Part shown: piece by piece, positions 17,795 through 27,385 of the stretch | How positions within the stretch are numbered: the first letter of the stretch is position 1 | Layout of the letters: the number at the start of each line of letters is the position of its first letter | NCBI RefSeq assembly: GCF_900299525.1 | Contig: NZ_OMKA01000029.1 | Location: 172,886-236,885 of the forward strand | Origin: Aquimarina sp. Aq78 | GTDB taxonomy: Bacteria > Bacteroidota > Bacteroidia > Flavobacteriales > Flavobacteriaceae | Direction of reading: 5' to 3' | Length of the DNA: 64,000 nt | Notes under the pieces: generated by a model | Databases searched by the model: none | Seen by the model: the letters and a program-made list of their open reading frames with translations, nothing else | What the model was told of the DNA's origin: nothing | Made by a program: the position numbers and the translations under genes

Positions 17795-18751
17795 ATGATC
17801 CGAATACTTTTTTCTTTATTTTTTTTGGTAAGTATTGTAACCTGGAGTCAGTCAGAATATGAACCTTCAGAAGCATATCCTTTTGGGCAACCAAATCCCA
17901 AAGCACCAAAAGAAATTCTGGATTTTGCACCTCTTATAGGAAATTGTAATTGTATCTCACAAACCAGAAATCAAGATCGTACCTGGGGAGAACCGAATAA
18001 AATGACCTGGGAATTTAAGTATATTATGAACGGAATGGCTATTCAAGATCAAACATTAAAAGCAGATGGTCGACACTCTGGTAGCATAAGACAATTTAAT
18101 GCAGATAGTAGTCAATGGTATGTGCATTATTATTCATCGGCAAGAGCAACTCCTGTACTTTCTTCCTGGAAAGGAAATAAAAAAGAAGGAAAAATTATTT
18201 TATATCGTAAACAAAAAGCTCCTAATGGCATGGATGGTTTTTCTAAACTTAATTTTTATGATATTAATGACAATGGATTTAAATGGCTAGGCGAATGGGT
18301 AGATACAAATGAGACCATTTCTTTTCCGACCTGGAAAATTGAATGCGTTAGACAAGAAAACACAGAACAACTCTTTGATGAAGAACTAATAAGAGCTGAG
18401 GCAAAAGCATTTTCTGATGCTTACCTAAGACAAGATTATGAAGCTATTGCAAAAGCATATACGGATAACGCAAAGATATTTCCAACCAATGCACCAATCA
18501 TTAAAGGATATGAAGCTATTAAAAAAAGATGGTCGGGATCTAGCGGTTATACTCCTATTGAACATGAAATTATTCCTGAAGAAATTGTAATTCTTGGGGA
18601 TACTGCTCATGATTATGGGATATATAAAGGAAAAAACAAAAATGACGATGGAACAGAAATAACATATGAAGGAAAATATGTGGTCATCTGGAAAAAAGTT
18701 GACAATCAATGGAAAATGTATCTGGACATCTGGAATAGAATAAAAAAATAA
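17795..18751 (+). CDS. Exported protein with DUF1579-like and SnoaL/DUF4440-like domains
   Basis: 318 residues with a signal peptide ending near TWSQ (about 21-24). Residues about 45-185 resemble the DUF1579-type beta-barrel (TWEFKYIMNGMAIQDQT, SGSIRQFNADSSQW). Residues about 195-318 form an NTF2-like/SnoaL domain (FSDAYLRQDYEAIAKAYTDN, then YEGKYVVIWKKVDNQWKMYL). These folds often serve small-molecule binding; no catalytic role can be assigned. Confidence 0.7.
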   Translation: MIRILFSLFFLVSIVTWSQSEYEPSEAYPFGQPNPKAPKEILDFAPLIGNCNCISQTRNQDRTWGEPNKMTWEFKYIMNGMAIQDQTLKADGRHSGSIRQFNADSSQWYVHYYSSARATPVLSSWKGNKKEGKIILYRKQKAPNGMDGFSKLNFYDINDNGFKWLGEWVDTNETISFPTWKIECVRQENTEQLFDEELIRAEAKAFSDAYLRQDYEAIAKAYTDNAKIFPTNAPIIKGYEAIKKRWSGSSGYTPIEHEIIPEEIVILGDTAHDYGIYKGKNKNDDGTEITYEGKYVVIWKKVDNQWKMYLDIWNRIKK

Positions 18752-18772
18752 CCATAATAATTGCATTAGAAA

Positions 18773-19198
18773 ATGAATATTTTATCTCCTTTCCATCTGG
18801 CGATTCCTGTTCACAATTTAGAAAATGCCAGAAACTTTTATAAAAATATTCTGGAACTTGAAGAAGGTAGAAGTAGTGATCATTGGGTTGATTTTAATTT
18901 CTTTGGACATCAATTGGTCATCCATTACAAACCAAAAACAGGCTTAGAAGATAATCATAACAATTTGGTAGATGGTAAAGATGTTCCTGTTCCTCATTTT
19001 GGAATTATTCTGGAATGGAGTATCTGGCAAAATCTTGCAAAAAAACTATCTGACAAAAATATTCAATTCGTTATTGACCCCTATATTAGGTTTAAAGGAG
19101 AAGTTGGAGAACAAGCAACTATGTTCTTTTATGACCCTTGCGGTAATGCACTAGAGTTCAAGTCATTTAAAGATACAGCCCAAATTTTTGCAAAATAG
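18773..19198 (+). CDS. VOC (glyoxalase-fold) family protein
   Basis: 141 residues with paired beta-alpha-beta-beta-beta modules. HLAIPVHNLENARNFYKNIL (about 7-26) begins module one. The module-two end ATMFFYDPCGNALEFKSF contains the conserved metal-ligand Glu, and His7 is the likely partner. The family includes glyoxalases, extradiol dioxygenases and resistance proteins; the substrate is unknown here. It starts 21 bp after the preceding exported protein and may be co-transcribed. Confidence 0.85.
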   Translation: MNILSPFHLAIPVHNLENARNFYKNILELEEGRSSDHWVDFNFFGHQLVIHYKPKTGLEDNHNNLVDGKDVPVPHFGIILEWSIWQNLAKKLSDKNIQFVIDPYIRFKGEVGEQATMFFYDPCGNALEFKSFKDTAQIFAK

Positions 19199-19422
19199 AG
19201 AATCCTTATATTCCCAATAATAGGTTAAAAAAATAATATTTTTCAAATAAAATGTAAGTATATTCCTACTCAACCCTTAAGATTTAAGTATAAATTACGT
19301 ATTATAAAGGATTTTCATTATATTAGGGCTAAAACCAACTTTTTTACTGTTTTTTAACACATTTAACATAAATATAATTTTGTTTTAAACAATTAGTAAC
19401 CATAATTCCAAAAAGTTTAGTA

Positions 19423-20244
19423 ATGAGAAGAATTATACTTTTTAATATTTTAATGACTTTAATTCTAGTTAGCTGTGGTATTCCTCAGGCTGATTTTGAT
19501 AAATTAAAGGAAGAAAATGATAAATTAAAAAAAGAAATTGCAGAATGCCAGCTAACTCCAACTCAAATTCTTGAGCAAGCTCATGAGTTCTATGACGCCT
19601 TAGATTATATCAGAAGTAAAGAACGACTTGAAGTTCTAGTTGATAAATACCCTAATTCTGGCGAGACTAAGAAAGGAAAAAGCTTATTAAAAAAGGTCAA
19701 GAAAGAGATTCTTCAAACTGAAAAAGCACTAAATAAAGATAAGTTAACCGAAGAAAGTAATCCTGAGGATTATAAAAAAGCATTTGCAAAAATGCGGAAG
19801 AAGTATGATGCTGTTAATGAAGTGACATGGTATTCAGATAAATCTTCTATACAGGTAAATACCAAAAGTTATTTTCAGACTTATATTGGTAAAAAAGATA
19901 GCCGTAAACCATGGTTAGGATTTTCTATAAACTATTTCACTAAAAAAGATTGGTTATTTATTCAAAGAATCGAAATAGATGTAGATGGTAAAATCTATGA
20001 TGTAGAAGAAGATACACCTGGAGAATTTAACTCAAAAGAAGAATCCGGAGGAAAAAGAGAATGGATTGATCGTGTTGTAAAACAGCTTGAGATGCCTATG
20101 ATAAAAGCGATTGCTTCTGGAAAAAAAGTTAAAATAACATTTTTCGGAAAAGAAAATGTTGATTCAAGAACCGTAAGTAAAGCAGAAAAGAAGGCTATGA
20201 AAAATGTCTTGGTAGCTTTTGACGTACTTAGAGAGCTTAAGTAA
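19423..20244 (+). CDS. Hypothetical lipoprotein with N-terminal coiled coil
   Basis: 273 residues. Lipobox at LILVSCGI (Cys18), then a short coiled coil (DFDKLKEENDKLKKEIAEC, about 24-42), a TPR-like region (EQAHEFYDALDYIRSKERLE, about 50-69) and a beta-rich C-terminal domain. Function unknown. The C-terminal part with WLFIQRIEIDVDG resembles domains found in flavobacterial surface lipoproteins. Followed by a strong terminator. Confidence 0.7.
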   Translation: MRRIILFNILMTLILVSCGIPQADFDKLKEENDKLKKEIAECQLTPTQILEQAHEFYDALDYIRSKERLEVLVDKYPNSGETKKGKSLLKKVKKEILQTEKALNKDKLTEESNPEDYKKAFAKMRKKYDAVNEVTWYSDKSSIQVNTKSYFQTYIGKKDSRKPWLGFSINYFTKKDWLFIQRIEIDVDGKIYDVEEDTPGEFNSKEESGGKREWIDRVVKQLEMPMIKAIASGKKVKITFFGKENVDSRTVSKAEKKAMKNVLVAFDVLRELK

Positions 20245-20264
20245 ATTATAAAATAACCTAAAGT

Positions 20265-20317
20265 AAACGGTTTGAAAAGTAAATGAACATGTTATCAATT
20301 TACTTTTCAAACCGTTT
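20265..20317 (+). terminator. Rho-independent terminator
   Basis: A 20-bp perfect stem AAACGGTTTGAAAAGTAAAT with its complement, 13-nt loop, followed by CTTTT. It lies 20 bp past the lipoprotein stop codon. Confidence 0.88.
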
Positions 20318-20435
20318 CTTTTATACAAACTAATACTAAAATAGGGTTCATAATCGAATACTTCAGTTTTGTGAATGATATCCTAAAAATTCTCCCTATA
20401 TTCCGCCCCTGTGGAATAAATATAGAAAAAGAAAA

Positions 20436-21356
20436 ATGGAATTTATTAAACCCTTGACCTATGGAGTGCCTCTTTTTTTGGCACTAATTTTATTAGAGCT
20501 CACCTACAGTAAAACTCATAATCAAAAGGATCTATATAATTGGAAAGACTTAACTGCCAGTTTAACTATGGGTGTAGGATCAGCGATCTTAGGACCATTA
20601 ATCAAGACTATTTTTTCTATTGTACTCTTTCATTTTGTTTATGAACTCTTTAATCCTGAAATTAATGGGATTCGAACTAATATAATGGGTTGGAAATCCT
20701 TTGGATTTGCATGGTATGTTTGGCTTTTATGTCAACTCGCAGATGACTATACCTATTATTGGTTTCATAGACAAAATCATATGGTAAGAGCTTTATGGGC
20801 CGCACATATTGTACATCATTCTTCGGATAATTTTAATTTGGGTACTGCGGTAAGAAATGGGTGGTTTACTCTTCTTTACAAACCATTGTTTTATATGTGG
20901 TTACCCGCAATAGGATTCCCTCCGGGGATGGTAATAGTTTGTCTGGGTATTGAAGCCCTATGGCAATTTCAACTTCACTCGGTATATATTCCTAAAATGG
21001 GAATAATTGAAAAAATATTCAATACACATACCATGCATCAGGTACATCATGCCAAAAACATAGAGTACATGGATAAAAATCATGGAGGATTTCTCAATGT
21101 TTTTGATAAAATATTTGGCACATGGAAAGAACTAGACGAAGATATAGATATACAATATGGTGTTACACATGCTCCTAATTCATATAATCCATGGGTGATC
21201 CTCACTCATGAATACAAGGACATATGGAATGACACCAAAAAATCAAAAAATTGGTATCATAAATTCATGTATATTTTTGGCCCTCCCGGATGGAGTCATG
21301 ACGGTAGTACTTTGACCGTAAAACAGATGCAACGAGAACTTAAGCTTAAAAAGTAA
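20436..21356 (+). CDS. Sterol desaturase / fatty acid hydroxylase family membrane protein
   Basis: 306 residues, diiron membrane hydroxylase superfamily. Four or five hydrophobic segments lie in the first 200 residues. The His boxes are visible: HRQNH (about 112-116), HHSSDN (about 125-130) and HTMHQVHHAKN (about 200-210), as needed for a non-haem diiron site. It acts on a lipid substrate in the inner membrane; which one cannot be told. The next gene is an aldehyde dehydrogenase 51 bp downstream, which may handle a product or simply be co-transcribed. Confidence 0.88.
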   Translation: MEFIKPLTYGVPLFLALILLELTYSKTHNQKDLYNWKDLTASLTMGVGSAILGPLIKTIFSIVLFHFVYELFNPEINGIRTNIMGWKSFGFAWYVWLLCQLADDYTYYWFHRQNHMVRALWAAHIVHHSSDNFNLGTAVRNGWFTLLYKPLFYMWLPAIGFPPGMVIVCLGIEALWQFQLHSVYIPKMGIIEKIFNTHTMHQVHHAKNIEYMDKNHGGFLNVFDKIFGTWKELDEDIDIQYGVTHAPNSYNPWVILTHEYKDIWNDTKKSKNWYHKFMYIFGPPGWSHDGSTLTVKQMQRELKLKK

Positions 21357-21407
21357 AAAGCTTGACAAAAATCCTTATTTTTAAGATTCTTAAGAATATT
21401 TATCATT

Positions 21408-22772
21408 ATGGATTATCAAGGCGTCATAGATCAACAACGTTTATTTTTTAATACGAATACGACGAAAGACACCTCTTTTAGAATTAAAGAACTAAAGAAG
21501 CTAAAAAATATATTACAAAAAAATGAGAAGCTACTTTATGAGTCTATCTATGCCGATTTTAAGAAATCCGAATTCGAAACTTATGTTACAGAGTTATCCA
21601 TAATTTACCATGAAATTGATCTTGCTCTAGTAAAAATTAAAAAATGGGCTCGTAAAAGAAAAGCCTCTACAGGATTAGCTAACCTTCCTGGAAGAAGTTA
21701 TATTATCCCAGAACCATATGGGAGTATTCTTGTAATCGGAGCGTGGAATTATCCATATCAATTATCACTTTGCCCAGCGATAGCAGCAATTGCTGCAGGA
21801 TGCACTGTTATTCTTAAACCAAGCGAGATGCCATCTCATACCGCTTCGACAATGGCTTCACTTATTAATCAAAATTTTGACCCTGCTTTTTTTAAAGTGA
21901 TTGAAGGCGGAGTAAAGGAAACATCTGGTCTTTTAAAAGTTAAATTCGATAAAATATTTTTTACAGGAAGTGTATCGGTAGGAAAAATTATCTATCAGGC
22001 AGCTGCAAAACACCTTACTCCGGTTACTCTCGAATTAGGAGGTAAAAGCCCTGCTATAATTACCAAAGACATACATATAAATATGGCTGCCAAAAGACTG
22101 GTTTGGGCCAAATTTCTTAATGCCGGACAAACTTGTATTGCTCCCGATTATGTTTTAGTAGAATCCTCAATATACGATCAATTTTTATCGGCGATGAAAG
22201 ATCACATTAATAAAGCTGATTATGAAGTAGCTCATCATAACTATACGCAGATCATTAATGATAAGAATTTTGATAGACTCAATAATTTAATAGATCCCGA
22301 TAAAATATATGTAGGCGGTTTAGGTAATCCAGAAGAGCGGGTAATACCTCCTACAATCCTAAAAGATGTATCTTTTTCTGATAAAGTAATGCAAGAAGAA
22401 ATATTTGGTCCTATTTTGCCTGTACTTTCATTCGATTCTATCGAAGAAGCTATCACAAAAATTAAAACATTATCTAAGCCTCTTTCTTGCTATGTTTTTA
22501 CCAAAAACAAAACTGTAAAAAACAAAATTCTAAACGAGATATCCTTTGGAGGCGGTGCTGTAAATGATGCTGTAATGCATTTTGCAGAACAATCTCTTCC
22601 TTTTGGAGGTGTTGGAGATAGTGGCATCGGAAATTATCATGGAAAATATGGATTTGATACTTTTTCTCACTTTAAGAGCATCCTGCAAAAACCATTTTGG
22701 ATAGAACTCAATTTAAAATATGCTCCATATAGTGCAAAAAAATTGAAATGGTTAAAACGAATTATCGGATAA
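21408..22772 (+). CDS. Aldehyde dehydrogenase (class 3-like)
   Basis: 454 residues, NAD(P)-dependent oxidation of an aldehyde. The catalytic Glu lies in TLELGGKSPAI (about 205-215) and the nucleophile Cys in NAGQTCIAPDYV (about 239-250). The short length and the N-terminal pattern RIKELKKLKNILQKNEKLLYESIYADFKK fit the ALDH3 group, which favours medium and long aliphatic aldehydes. The C-terminal hydrophobic anchor of fatty aldehyde dehydrogenases is not obvious. It lies downstream of the diiron hydroxylase. Confidence 0.9.
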   Translation: MDYQGVIDQQRLFFNTNTTKDTSFRIKELKKLKNILQKNEKLLYESIYADFKKSEFETYVTELSIIYHEIDLALVKIKKWARKRKASTGLANLPGRSYIIPEPYGSILVIGAWNYPYQLSLCPAIAAIAAGCTVILKPSEMPSHTASTMASLINQNFDPAFFKVIEGGVKETSGLLKVKFDKIFFTGSVSVGKIIYQAAAKHLTPVTLELGGKSPAIITKDIHINMAAKRLVWAKFLNAGQTCIAPDYVLVESSIYDQFLSAMKDHINKADYEVAHHNYTQIINDKNFDRLNNLIDPDKIYVGGLGNPEERVIPPTILKDVSFSDKVMQEEIFGPILPVLSFDSIEEAITKIKTLSKPLSCYVFTKNKTVKNKILNEISFGGGAVNDAVMHFAEQSLPFGGVGDSGIGNYHGKYGFDTFSHFKSILQKPFWIELNLKYAPYSAKKLKWLKRIIG

Positions 22773-22830
22773 GTACATTGTAATTCGTTAGAGCAATTTT
22801 TAATAATTTCATAAAAAAAAGCAATTAAAC

Positions 22831-23631
22831 CTATCGTCGGGCTTTGATCGCAAAGACTAGTGGGTATAATTTCTCTTTTGTCGCAAACATCTTGTTTTCA
22901 TCCTTAATTAAACCAGGAAAAACCTCATAAGGCGATCCGTCATATTCATTTAAGTATTCTATAGTTAATCCGGCTTCTGTAAGAGATGATACTACTTCTC
23001 CTAATCCATGATTCCATCCATACTCTTTACTAATGATATTAGATTCTGGATTAGCATATGTTCCTTTATATTCTTCATAGATGACATCTTTTTGATGATA
23101 TCCATATTTCATTATAGGCTTCTCTTTTAAATAATCAAACATCCATACTATAGGGTGAAACTCAACTATATAAAAAACACCACCAGGTTTTAGTCGTTCA
23201 GCAATCATTTTGCCCCAGGGTTTTAGATCAGGCAACCATCCAATAACTCCATAACTAGTAAAAACAATATCAAACTTATCTTTAATGTATTCTGAAGTAT
23301 CCAAAACATTACAACATACAAATTTTGCACCCAGATCCAACTCTGCATTTAAACTTTTGGCCAATTCGATTCCTTTTTCTGATAGATCAACACCAGTACA
23401 TTTTGCTCCTAACCTACTCCAGCTTAAAGTATCCTGCCCAAAGTGACACTGAAGATGTAATAATGACTTACCAGACACATCTCCTAGCGCTTCTAATTCA
23501 TATTGTTTCAATGAAGTTTTTCCTTTTTTAAAAGCTTCTATATCATAAAAATCACTTTTGGCATGAATATCAACTTTTTTATTCCAGGTCTGTTTATTGG
23601 TTTCAAAATAATTGTGTAGTTCTTTAGACAT
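22831..23631 (-). CDS. Class I SAM-dependent methyltransferase
   Basis: 266 residues. SAM-binding motif I is atypical, LLHLQCHFGQDTLSWSRLG (about 57-75), with the acidic motif II GVDLSEKGIELAK (about 80-92). The post-motif segment FDIVFTSYGVIGWL (about 119-132) and KPGGVFYIVEFHP are family-typical. The substrate cannot be deduced. It is convergent with the aldehyde dehydrogenase gene and divergent from the next gene. Confidence 0.88.
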   Translation of the reverse strand: MSKELHNYFETNKQTWNKKVDIHAKSDFYDIEAFKKGKTSLKQYELEALGDVSGKSLLHLQCHFGQDTLSWSRLGAKCTGVDLSEKGIELAKSLNAELDLGAKFVCCNVLDTSEYIKDKFDIVFTSYGVIGWLPDLKPWGKMIAERLKPGGVFYIVEFHPIVWMFDYLKEKPIMKYGYHQKDVIYEEYKGTYANPESNIISKEYGWNHGLGEVVSSLTEAGLTIEYLNEYDGSPYEVFPGLIKDENKMFATKEKLYPLVFAIKARR

Positions 23632-23775
23632 TATGAGATTAATTTAACCAAGTATATTTATTTTTCATAAATATAATAAAGTCAATTTTATTAAAGTATA
23701 TGATAAAAAAACAATGGCATGTATTAAACAAATACAAAACCGTAACTTTGAAAAATCAGTTTTCAACCTATTACT

Positions 23776-24597
23776 ATGAATAATTTCTCTACTACATTTT
23801 TTGTCTTTTTTGTATGTATTTCATTCTCGGCAAAATCACAATCTTTTGATACTCCAGAAAGTATAACATTTGATGAAACAACAGATTCTTATTACATTTC
23901 TAATATTGGTAGCGGAGAGATCCTTAAAATAGATAAAACAGGTAAAAAAACATCTTTTGTCTCAGGATACACTTCATTTCTTGGTGTAAAACTATACAAT
24001 GGAGTTATTTATAGTGCAGAAGACAATAAATCTGGAGATGACTTTATTCGAGGATTTGATATATCGACAGGGAAGTTAGTATTTTCGTTAAGCATACCAA
24101 ACACTAAACAGCTTAATGATATCGAATTTGATAATAAAGGAAATTTATATGTTTCGGATCGTGAAGGAAATACAATTTTCAAAGTATCGATAGACAATAA
24201 ATCTTATGAAATTCTGGACAATACTATTAATACTCCAAACGGACTTTATTTTGATCCTAAAAAAAATAGGTTATTAGTCTGTAATACAATAGACAAAAGT
24301 GCAGTATACGAAATAGATTTAGAAAGCAAAAAAACTACATTAGTTGTCAAAACCAATTACCCACATTTAGACGGAATCACAATGGATAAAAATGGATTAA
24401 TTTATCTTACTAGTTGGTCAATTGATTGGAAAAATAGTACCCTTTTAAAATATGAAAGCAAAGAATTTACAGAAATTGCAACGAATAGCAATGGGATGGC
24501 CGATATAGAATATAATCAAAAAACAAATGCTATAGATATCGCACAATTATTTGACAACTCGATAGTACATTTTAATCTTTTGAATAAAAAAAAATAG
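23776..24597 (+). CDS. SMP-30/gluconolactonase-like beta-propeller, exported
   Basis: 273 residues with a signal peptide (MNNFSTTFFVFFVCISFSAKSQ). Repeating blades such as LNDIEFDNKGNLYVSDREGN (about 115-134) and LDGITMDKNGLIYLTSWS (about 197-214) fit a six-bladed propeller of the SMP-30/NHL type. The family includes Ca-dependent lactonases; catalytic metal ligands cannot be confirmed by eye. Probably periplasmic. Confidence 0.78.
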   Translation: MNNFSTTFFVFFVCISFSAKSQSFDTPESITFDETTDSYYISNIGSGEILKIDKTGKKTSFVSGYTSFLGVKLYNGVIYSAEDNKSGDDFIRGFDISTGKLVFSLSIPNTKQLNDIEFDNKGNLYVSDREGNTIFKVSIDNKSYEILDNTINTPNGLYFDPKKNRLLVCNTIDKSAVYEIDLESKKTTLVVKTNYPHLDGITMDKNGLIYLTSWSIDWKNSTLLKYESKEFTEIATNSNGMADIEYNQKTNAIDIAQLFDNSIVHFNLLNKKK

Positions 24598-24878
24598 TAT
24601 TGTACATACATAAAAATCTAATCTGATTCCCTAGTCGCAAAACAAGTAAAAAACCCATAAAACACAGGGTTTTGCACGATACAAGAGTTATTTACACTTA
24701 TAATTCAATTCAAAAAAAACTTATTTTTTTTCACTTTTTTTCATAGGTTGAGGTTTCCCGTAAGAATTCTAAAAAAATCTGTACTAAATTAGTAATAGAG
24801 AAAAAATAATGAAAAATACACTTTTCATTATACGTCAGTTTACCGATCAATAATTGCTTATACTTACTATAACTAACT

Positions 24879-25166
24879 ATGAATGACTTAATTTTAAAAG
24901 ACACAAATATGAGTTTAAATAGAATAGCTAGAAAAAGTGGTGTAACATTAAACACACTTAGAGATCTTACTCAAGGAAATGTAAGATCTGGCATCGCAAA
25001 TAAACTTGGGGTTACAACTTCTTCATTACAGACATTTGTAGATGGAGGTACTAGTAATGCACTTGCTACTAAAATAGAAATAACCTCATCAAGTTTACAA
25101 GAACTTAGAAACATGATTGGACAAAGAGGTGCAATTGGATTAATCGTTAGATTATTATTAGTTTGA
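24879..25166 (+). CDS. Small protein of tandem HTH-like repeats
   Basis: 95 residues (or 85 from the second ATG at 24909). Three approximate 23-24-residue repeats are visible: IARKSGVTLNTLRDLTQGN, IANKLGVTTSSLQTFVDGG and LATKIEITSSSLQELRNMIG. A hydrophobic end IGLIVRLLLV follows. Each repeat has the A-x-K-x-G-V-T-x-x-x-L pattern of a helix-turn-helix core. I do not recognise the family. It could be a small DNA-binding protein, or the repeats may have another role. It lies upstream of the AraC regulator, separated by 199 bp. Confidence 0.6.
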   Translation: MNDLILKDTNMSLNRIARKSGVTLNTLRDLTQGNVRSGIANKLGVTTSSLQTFVDGGTSNALATKIEITSSSLQELRNMIGQRGAIGLIVRLLLV

Positions 25167-25365
25167 ACACTAGTAACTCTGGTTTATCATAATCGATTTC
25201 TTAATAAAAATGTCGATCACCTTCATATACTTTTTCAGTTTCGATAGAAACACATTCTACAGATATCCAATACATCAAAAGAACTTATCAATGAGGTCAA
25301 AAAAGTAGACTTAAGTCTTTTACATTGATTTGTAATAAAATCGCATAAAAAACGACCTATCATAT

Positions 25366-26214
25366 ATGATAAAAGAATTTAAAGAATTTTCGACCGGTGC
25401 TGTATTAAAAATTGCCAACGAAGAACTATTACAGACCTACACTACATCAAGACTTATAGAATTATATACTTTTATCTGGGTTAGAGATACTAATATTAAT
25501 GTAGAGATTGACGGAATTTCTACAACAGTAAAAAAAGACAAAATTGTAGTATTGACTCCAAATCAATATTTTAAATTTATCGATGGGTCAAATGTCTTGG
25601 TATATCAGTTTAACAGGGAGTTTTATTGTATCAAAGATCATGATAAAGAAGTAAGCTGTGTCGGAGTACTTTTTTATGGTAACACCACTATCTCTATTGT
25701 AGAATTAAATGTAAAAGAACAAAATAAATTAGATCAATTACATAAAGTTTTTCTGGATGAATTAGATACTGTAGATACTATACAGGCAGAAATGTTACGC
25801 ATGCTAATGGCTAGATTTATAATAACGACTACACGTCTTATCAAACAACAAAGCAATTATAATAATCTTGGAGATCAAGTAGATTTGATCAGAAATTTCA
25901 ACATCCTGGTTGATACTCATTTTAGAACAGAACATGCAGTTGGTTTTTATGCTCAAAAACTATTTAAATCCCCTAAAACGTTATCTAATAATTTTGCAAA
26001 ATTTGAGAAAAGCCCGCTGCAGATTATTCATGATCGAATAATTTTAGAAGCCAAACGCCTACTTATCTACACTGATAAATCTGCTAAAGAGATTGCTTAT
26101 GAAATCGGTTTTGAAGATGCATCTCATCTTAGCAGAATGTTTAAAAGACACACATCTCTTTCTCCCTCAGAGTTTAAAAAACAATTAAAACCAGAACCCG
26201 AAGGGAAATATTGA
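25366..26214 (+). CDS. AraC family transcriptional regulator
   Basis: 282 residues. The N-terminal cupin-like sensor (about 20-90) is followed by a linker. The C-terminal double HTH shows FYAQKLFKSPKTLSNNFAKF (about 199-218) and the second helix set AKEIAYEIGFEDASHLSRMF (about 244-263). The first operator-like site overlaps its 3' end. Its likely targets are the genes downstream carrying GGGAAAA-N14-GGGAAAA sites (inference). The effector is unknown. Confidence 0.9.
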   Translation: MIKEFKEFSTGAVLKIANEELLQTYTTSRLIELYTFIWVRDTNINVEIDGISTTVKKDKIVVLTPNQYFKFIDGSNVLVYQFNREFYCIKDHDKEVSCVGVLFYGNTTISIVELNVKEQNKLDQLHKVFLDELDTVDTIQAEMLRMLMARFIITTTRLIKQQSNYNNLGDQVDLIRNFNILVDTHFRTEHAVGFYAQKLFKSPKTLSNNFAKFEKSPLQIIHDRIILEAKRLLIYTDKSAKEIAYEIGFEDASHLSRMFKRHTSLSPSEFKKQLKPEPEGKY

Positions 26215-26278
26215 CAAGAATATGGGAAAAAAATCCATATATTAGTATTCGTTTTTGCCCCAACTTTGTATCCTAAAA
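26203..26278 (+). promoter_or_regulatory. Putative AraC operator A and promoter
   Basis: Two GGGAAA half-sites start at 26203 and 26224, exactly 21 bp apart, with TTGACAAG between them. A -7-like AACTTTG ends at 26278, 54 bp after the start of the second half-site. It precedes the exported-protein gene at 26323. Confidence 0.55.
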
Positions 26279-26322
26279 ATAAAATAACTTACCGAAGTGT
26301 TTTCGGATAAAGTATATTAGAT

Positions 26323-26796
26323 ATGAAAAGTTCAATTCGCACAATCAAAACAGCAATATTTAGCATTTTATTTCTCTCTCTCTCGATAAGTAATGCTCAA
26401 ATAATATATGAAGATCAATTAGAAACCATATATCTAAATAAAAATGCAGAAGAAGTAGTGTATACAAATAGCTTCAGCAATTTTAATAATGATCTTATTG
26501 CTACAAACGAAATTAATTTCAAGAGTCAAATTCAAAAAGCCAACCAAAACAATGATCGTTTGTTGTTCTTATCAGAAAGGAGTAATCTGCAAATTCTAAC
26601 CGTAACTTATTTAAAAACTATACGTAGAGGAGCCAACCAAAGTAACAATCCTGAGTCTTTTAAAGCTTTTATTAACGATAAATTACCAGAGCTAATTAAT
26701 CAATTTAAAAAAGATAATAATCTAGAAGAATTGTATATTATCTCAAGAAAGAATACTTTTAATGGGAAAATCGATGCTTTACCCAGTGTTTTGTAA
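26323..26796 (+). CDS. Hypothetical exported protein
   Basis: 157 residues with a signal peptide (LFLSLSISNAQ, cleavage about residue 26). The rest is Asn/Gln-rich and mostly helical with no recognised motif. It is the first gene after operator A and lies 41 bp upstream of the DoxX gene, so it is probably in one transcript with it. Function unknown. Confidence 0.7.
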   Translation: MKSSIRTIKTAIFSILFLSLSISNAQIIYEDQLETIYLNKNAEEVVYTNSFSNFNNDLIATNEINFKSQIQKANQNNDRLLFLSERSNLQILTVTYLKTIRRGANQSNNPESFKAFINDKLPELINQFKKDNNLEELYIISRKNTFNGKIDALPSVL

Positions 26797-26837
26797 CGTG
26801 TTTACCACACTAAAAAGCTAACAAACAACAACCTAAC

Positions 26838-27209
26838 ATGAAAAAGATTCTACCCCTCTTGTTACGAATCATCGTAGCATTGATCTTAATTCAAACACTA
26901 AGATTTAAATTTACTGCTCATCCAGACAGTGTTTATATATTCACAAAAGTTGGATTAGAACCTTATGGACGAATAGGAACGGGAATAACCGAACTAATCG
27001 CAGGGGTTTTATTATTAATACCAAAAACAGCGTGGATTGGTGCAATGTTAACTCTCGGTATCATAGGGGGAGCTATCATGATGCACTTGACTAAATTAGG
27101 TATTGAAATTAATAATGATGGTGGAATTCTCTTTATCACTGCAGTAGTAACTTTTGTATTAAGCGCAGTTATTCTTTGGATTAGAAGAAAAGAAGTCAAG
27201 TTTTTTTAA
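26838..27209 (+). CDS. DoxX family membrane protein
   Basis: 123 residues with four predicted membrane segments (about 5-22, 46-66, 70-88, 98-116), as in the DoxX/DoxD-like family. The segment GRIGTGITELIAGVLLLIP (about 45-63) is typical. DoxX proteins are small inner-membrane proteins, some tied to redox stress. Followed by a terminator. Confidence 0.85.
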   Translation: MKKILPLLLRIIVALILIQTLRFKFTAHPDSVYIFTKVGLEPYGRIGTGITELIAGVLLLIPKTAWIGAMLTLGIIGGAIMMHLTKLGIEINNDGGILFITAVVTFVLSAVILWIRRKEVKFF

Positions 27210-27256
27210 CTCTAATTCGGTTAGACACTAATACATAGTATTTAAAAAAAGTATTC

Positions 27257-27288
27257 AAACACTTCTTTATAATAGAGGTGTTTTTTTA
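27257..27288 (+). terminator. Rho-independent terminator after DoxX gene
   Basis: Stem AAACACTTCT pairs with AGAGGTGTTT (one G-U pair) around a 7-nt loop and is followed by a T run. Confidence 0.85.
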
Positions 27289-27293
27289 TATCC

Positions 27294-27359
27294 GGGAAAA
27301 ATCGACAAGTCCTTGGGAAAAACTACCATTTCTTTCCCCTCTTCTATGGCGCATCTTTG
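27294..27359 (+). promoter_or_regulatory. Putative AraC operator B and promoter
   Basis: GGGAAAA half-sites at 27294 and 27315 (21 bp apart) with CGACAAG between. A -7-like CATCTTTG ends at 27359, 44 bp after the start of the second half-site. It drives the 51-residue ORF at 27386. Confidence 0.6.
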
Positions 27360-27385
27360 TACTGTTAATTTAAAACTATACAAAA

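Noticed and set aside
24645..24676. Hairpin AAAACCC...GGGTTTT with a T run on the minus strand.
   Set aside because: Its T run faces the minus strand, where no gene ends nearby; it may be a weak terminator for the plus-strand gene, but this cannot be supported.
24731..24955. 74-residue minus-strand ORF.
   Set aside because: It is antisense to the start of the HTH-repeat protein, very Phe/Ile/Lys-rich and with no family features.
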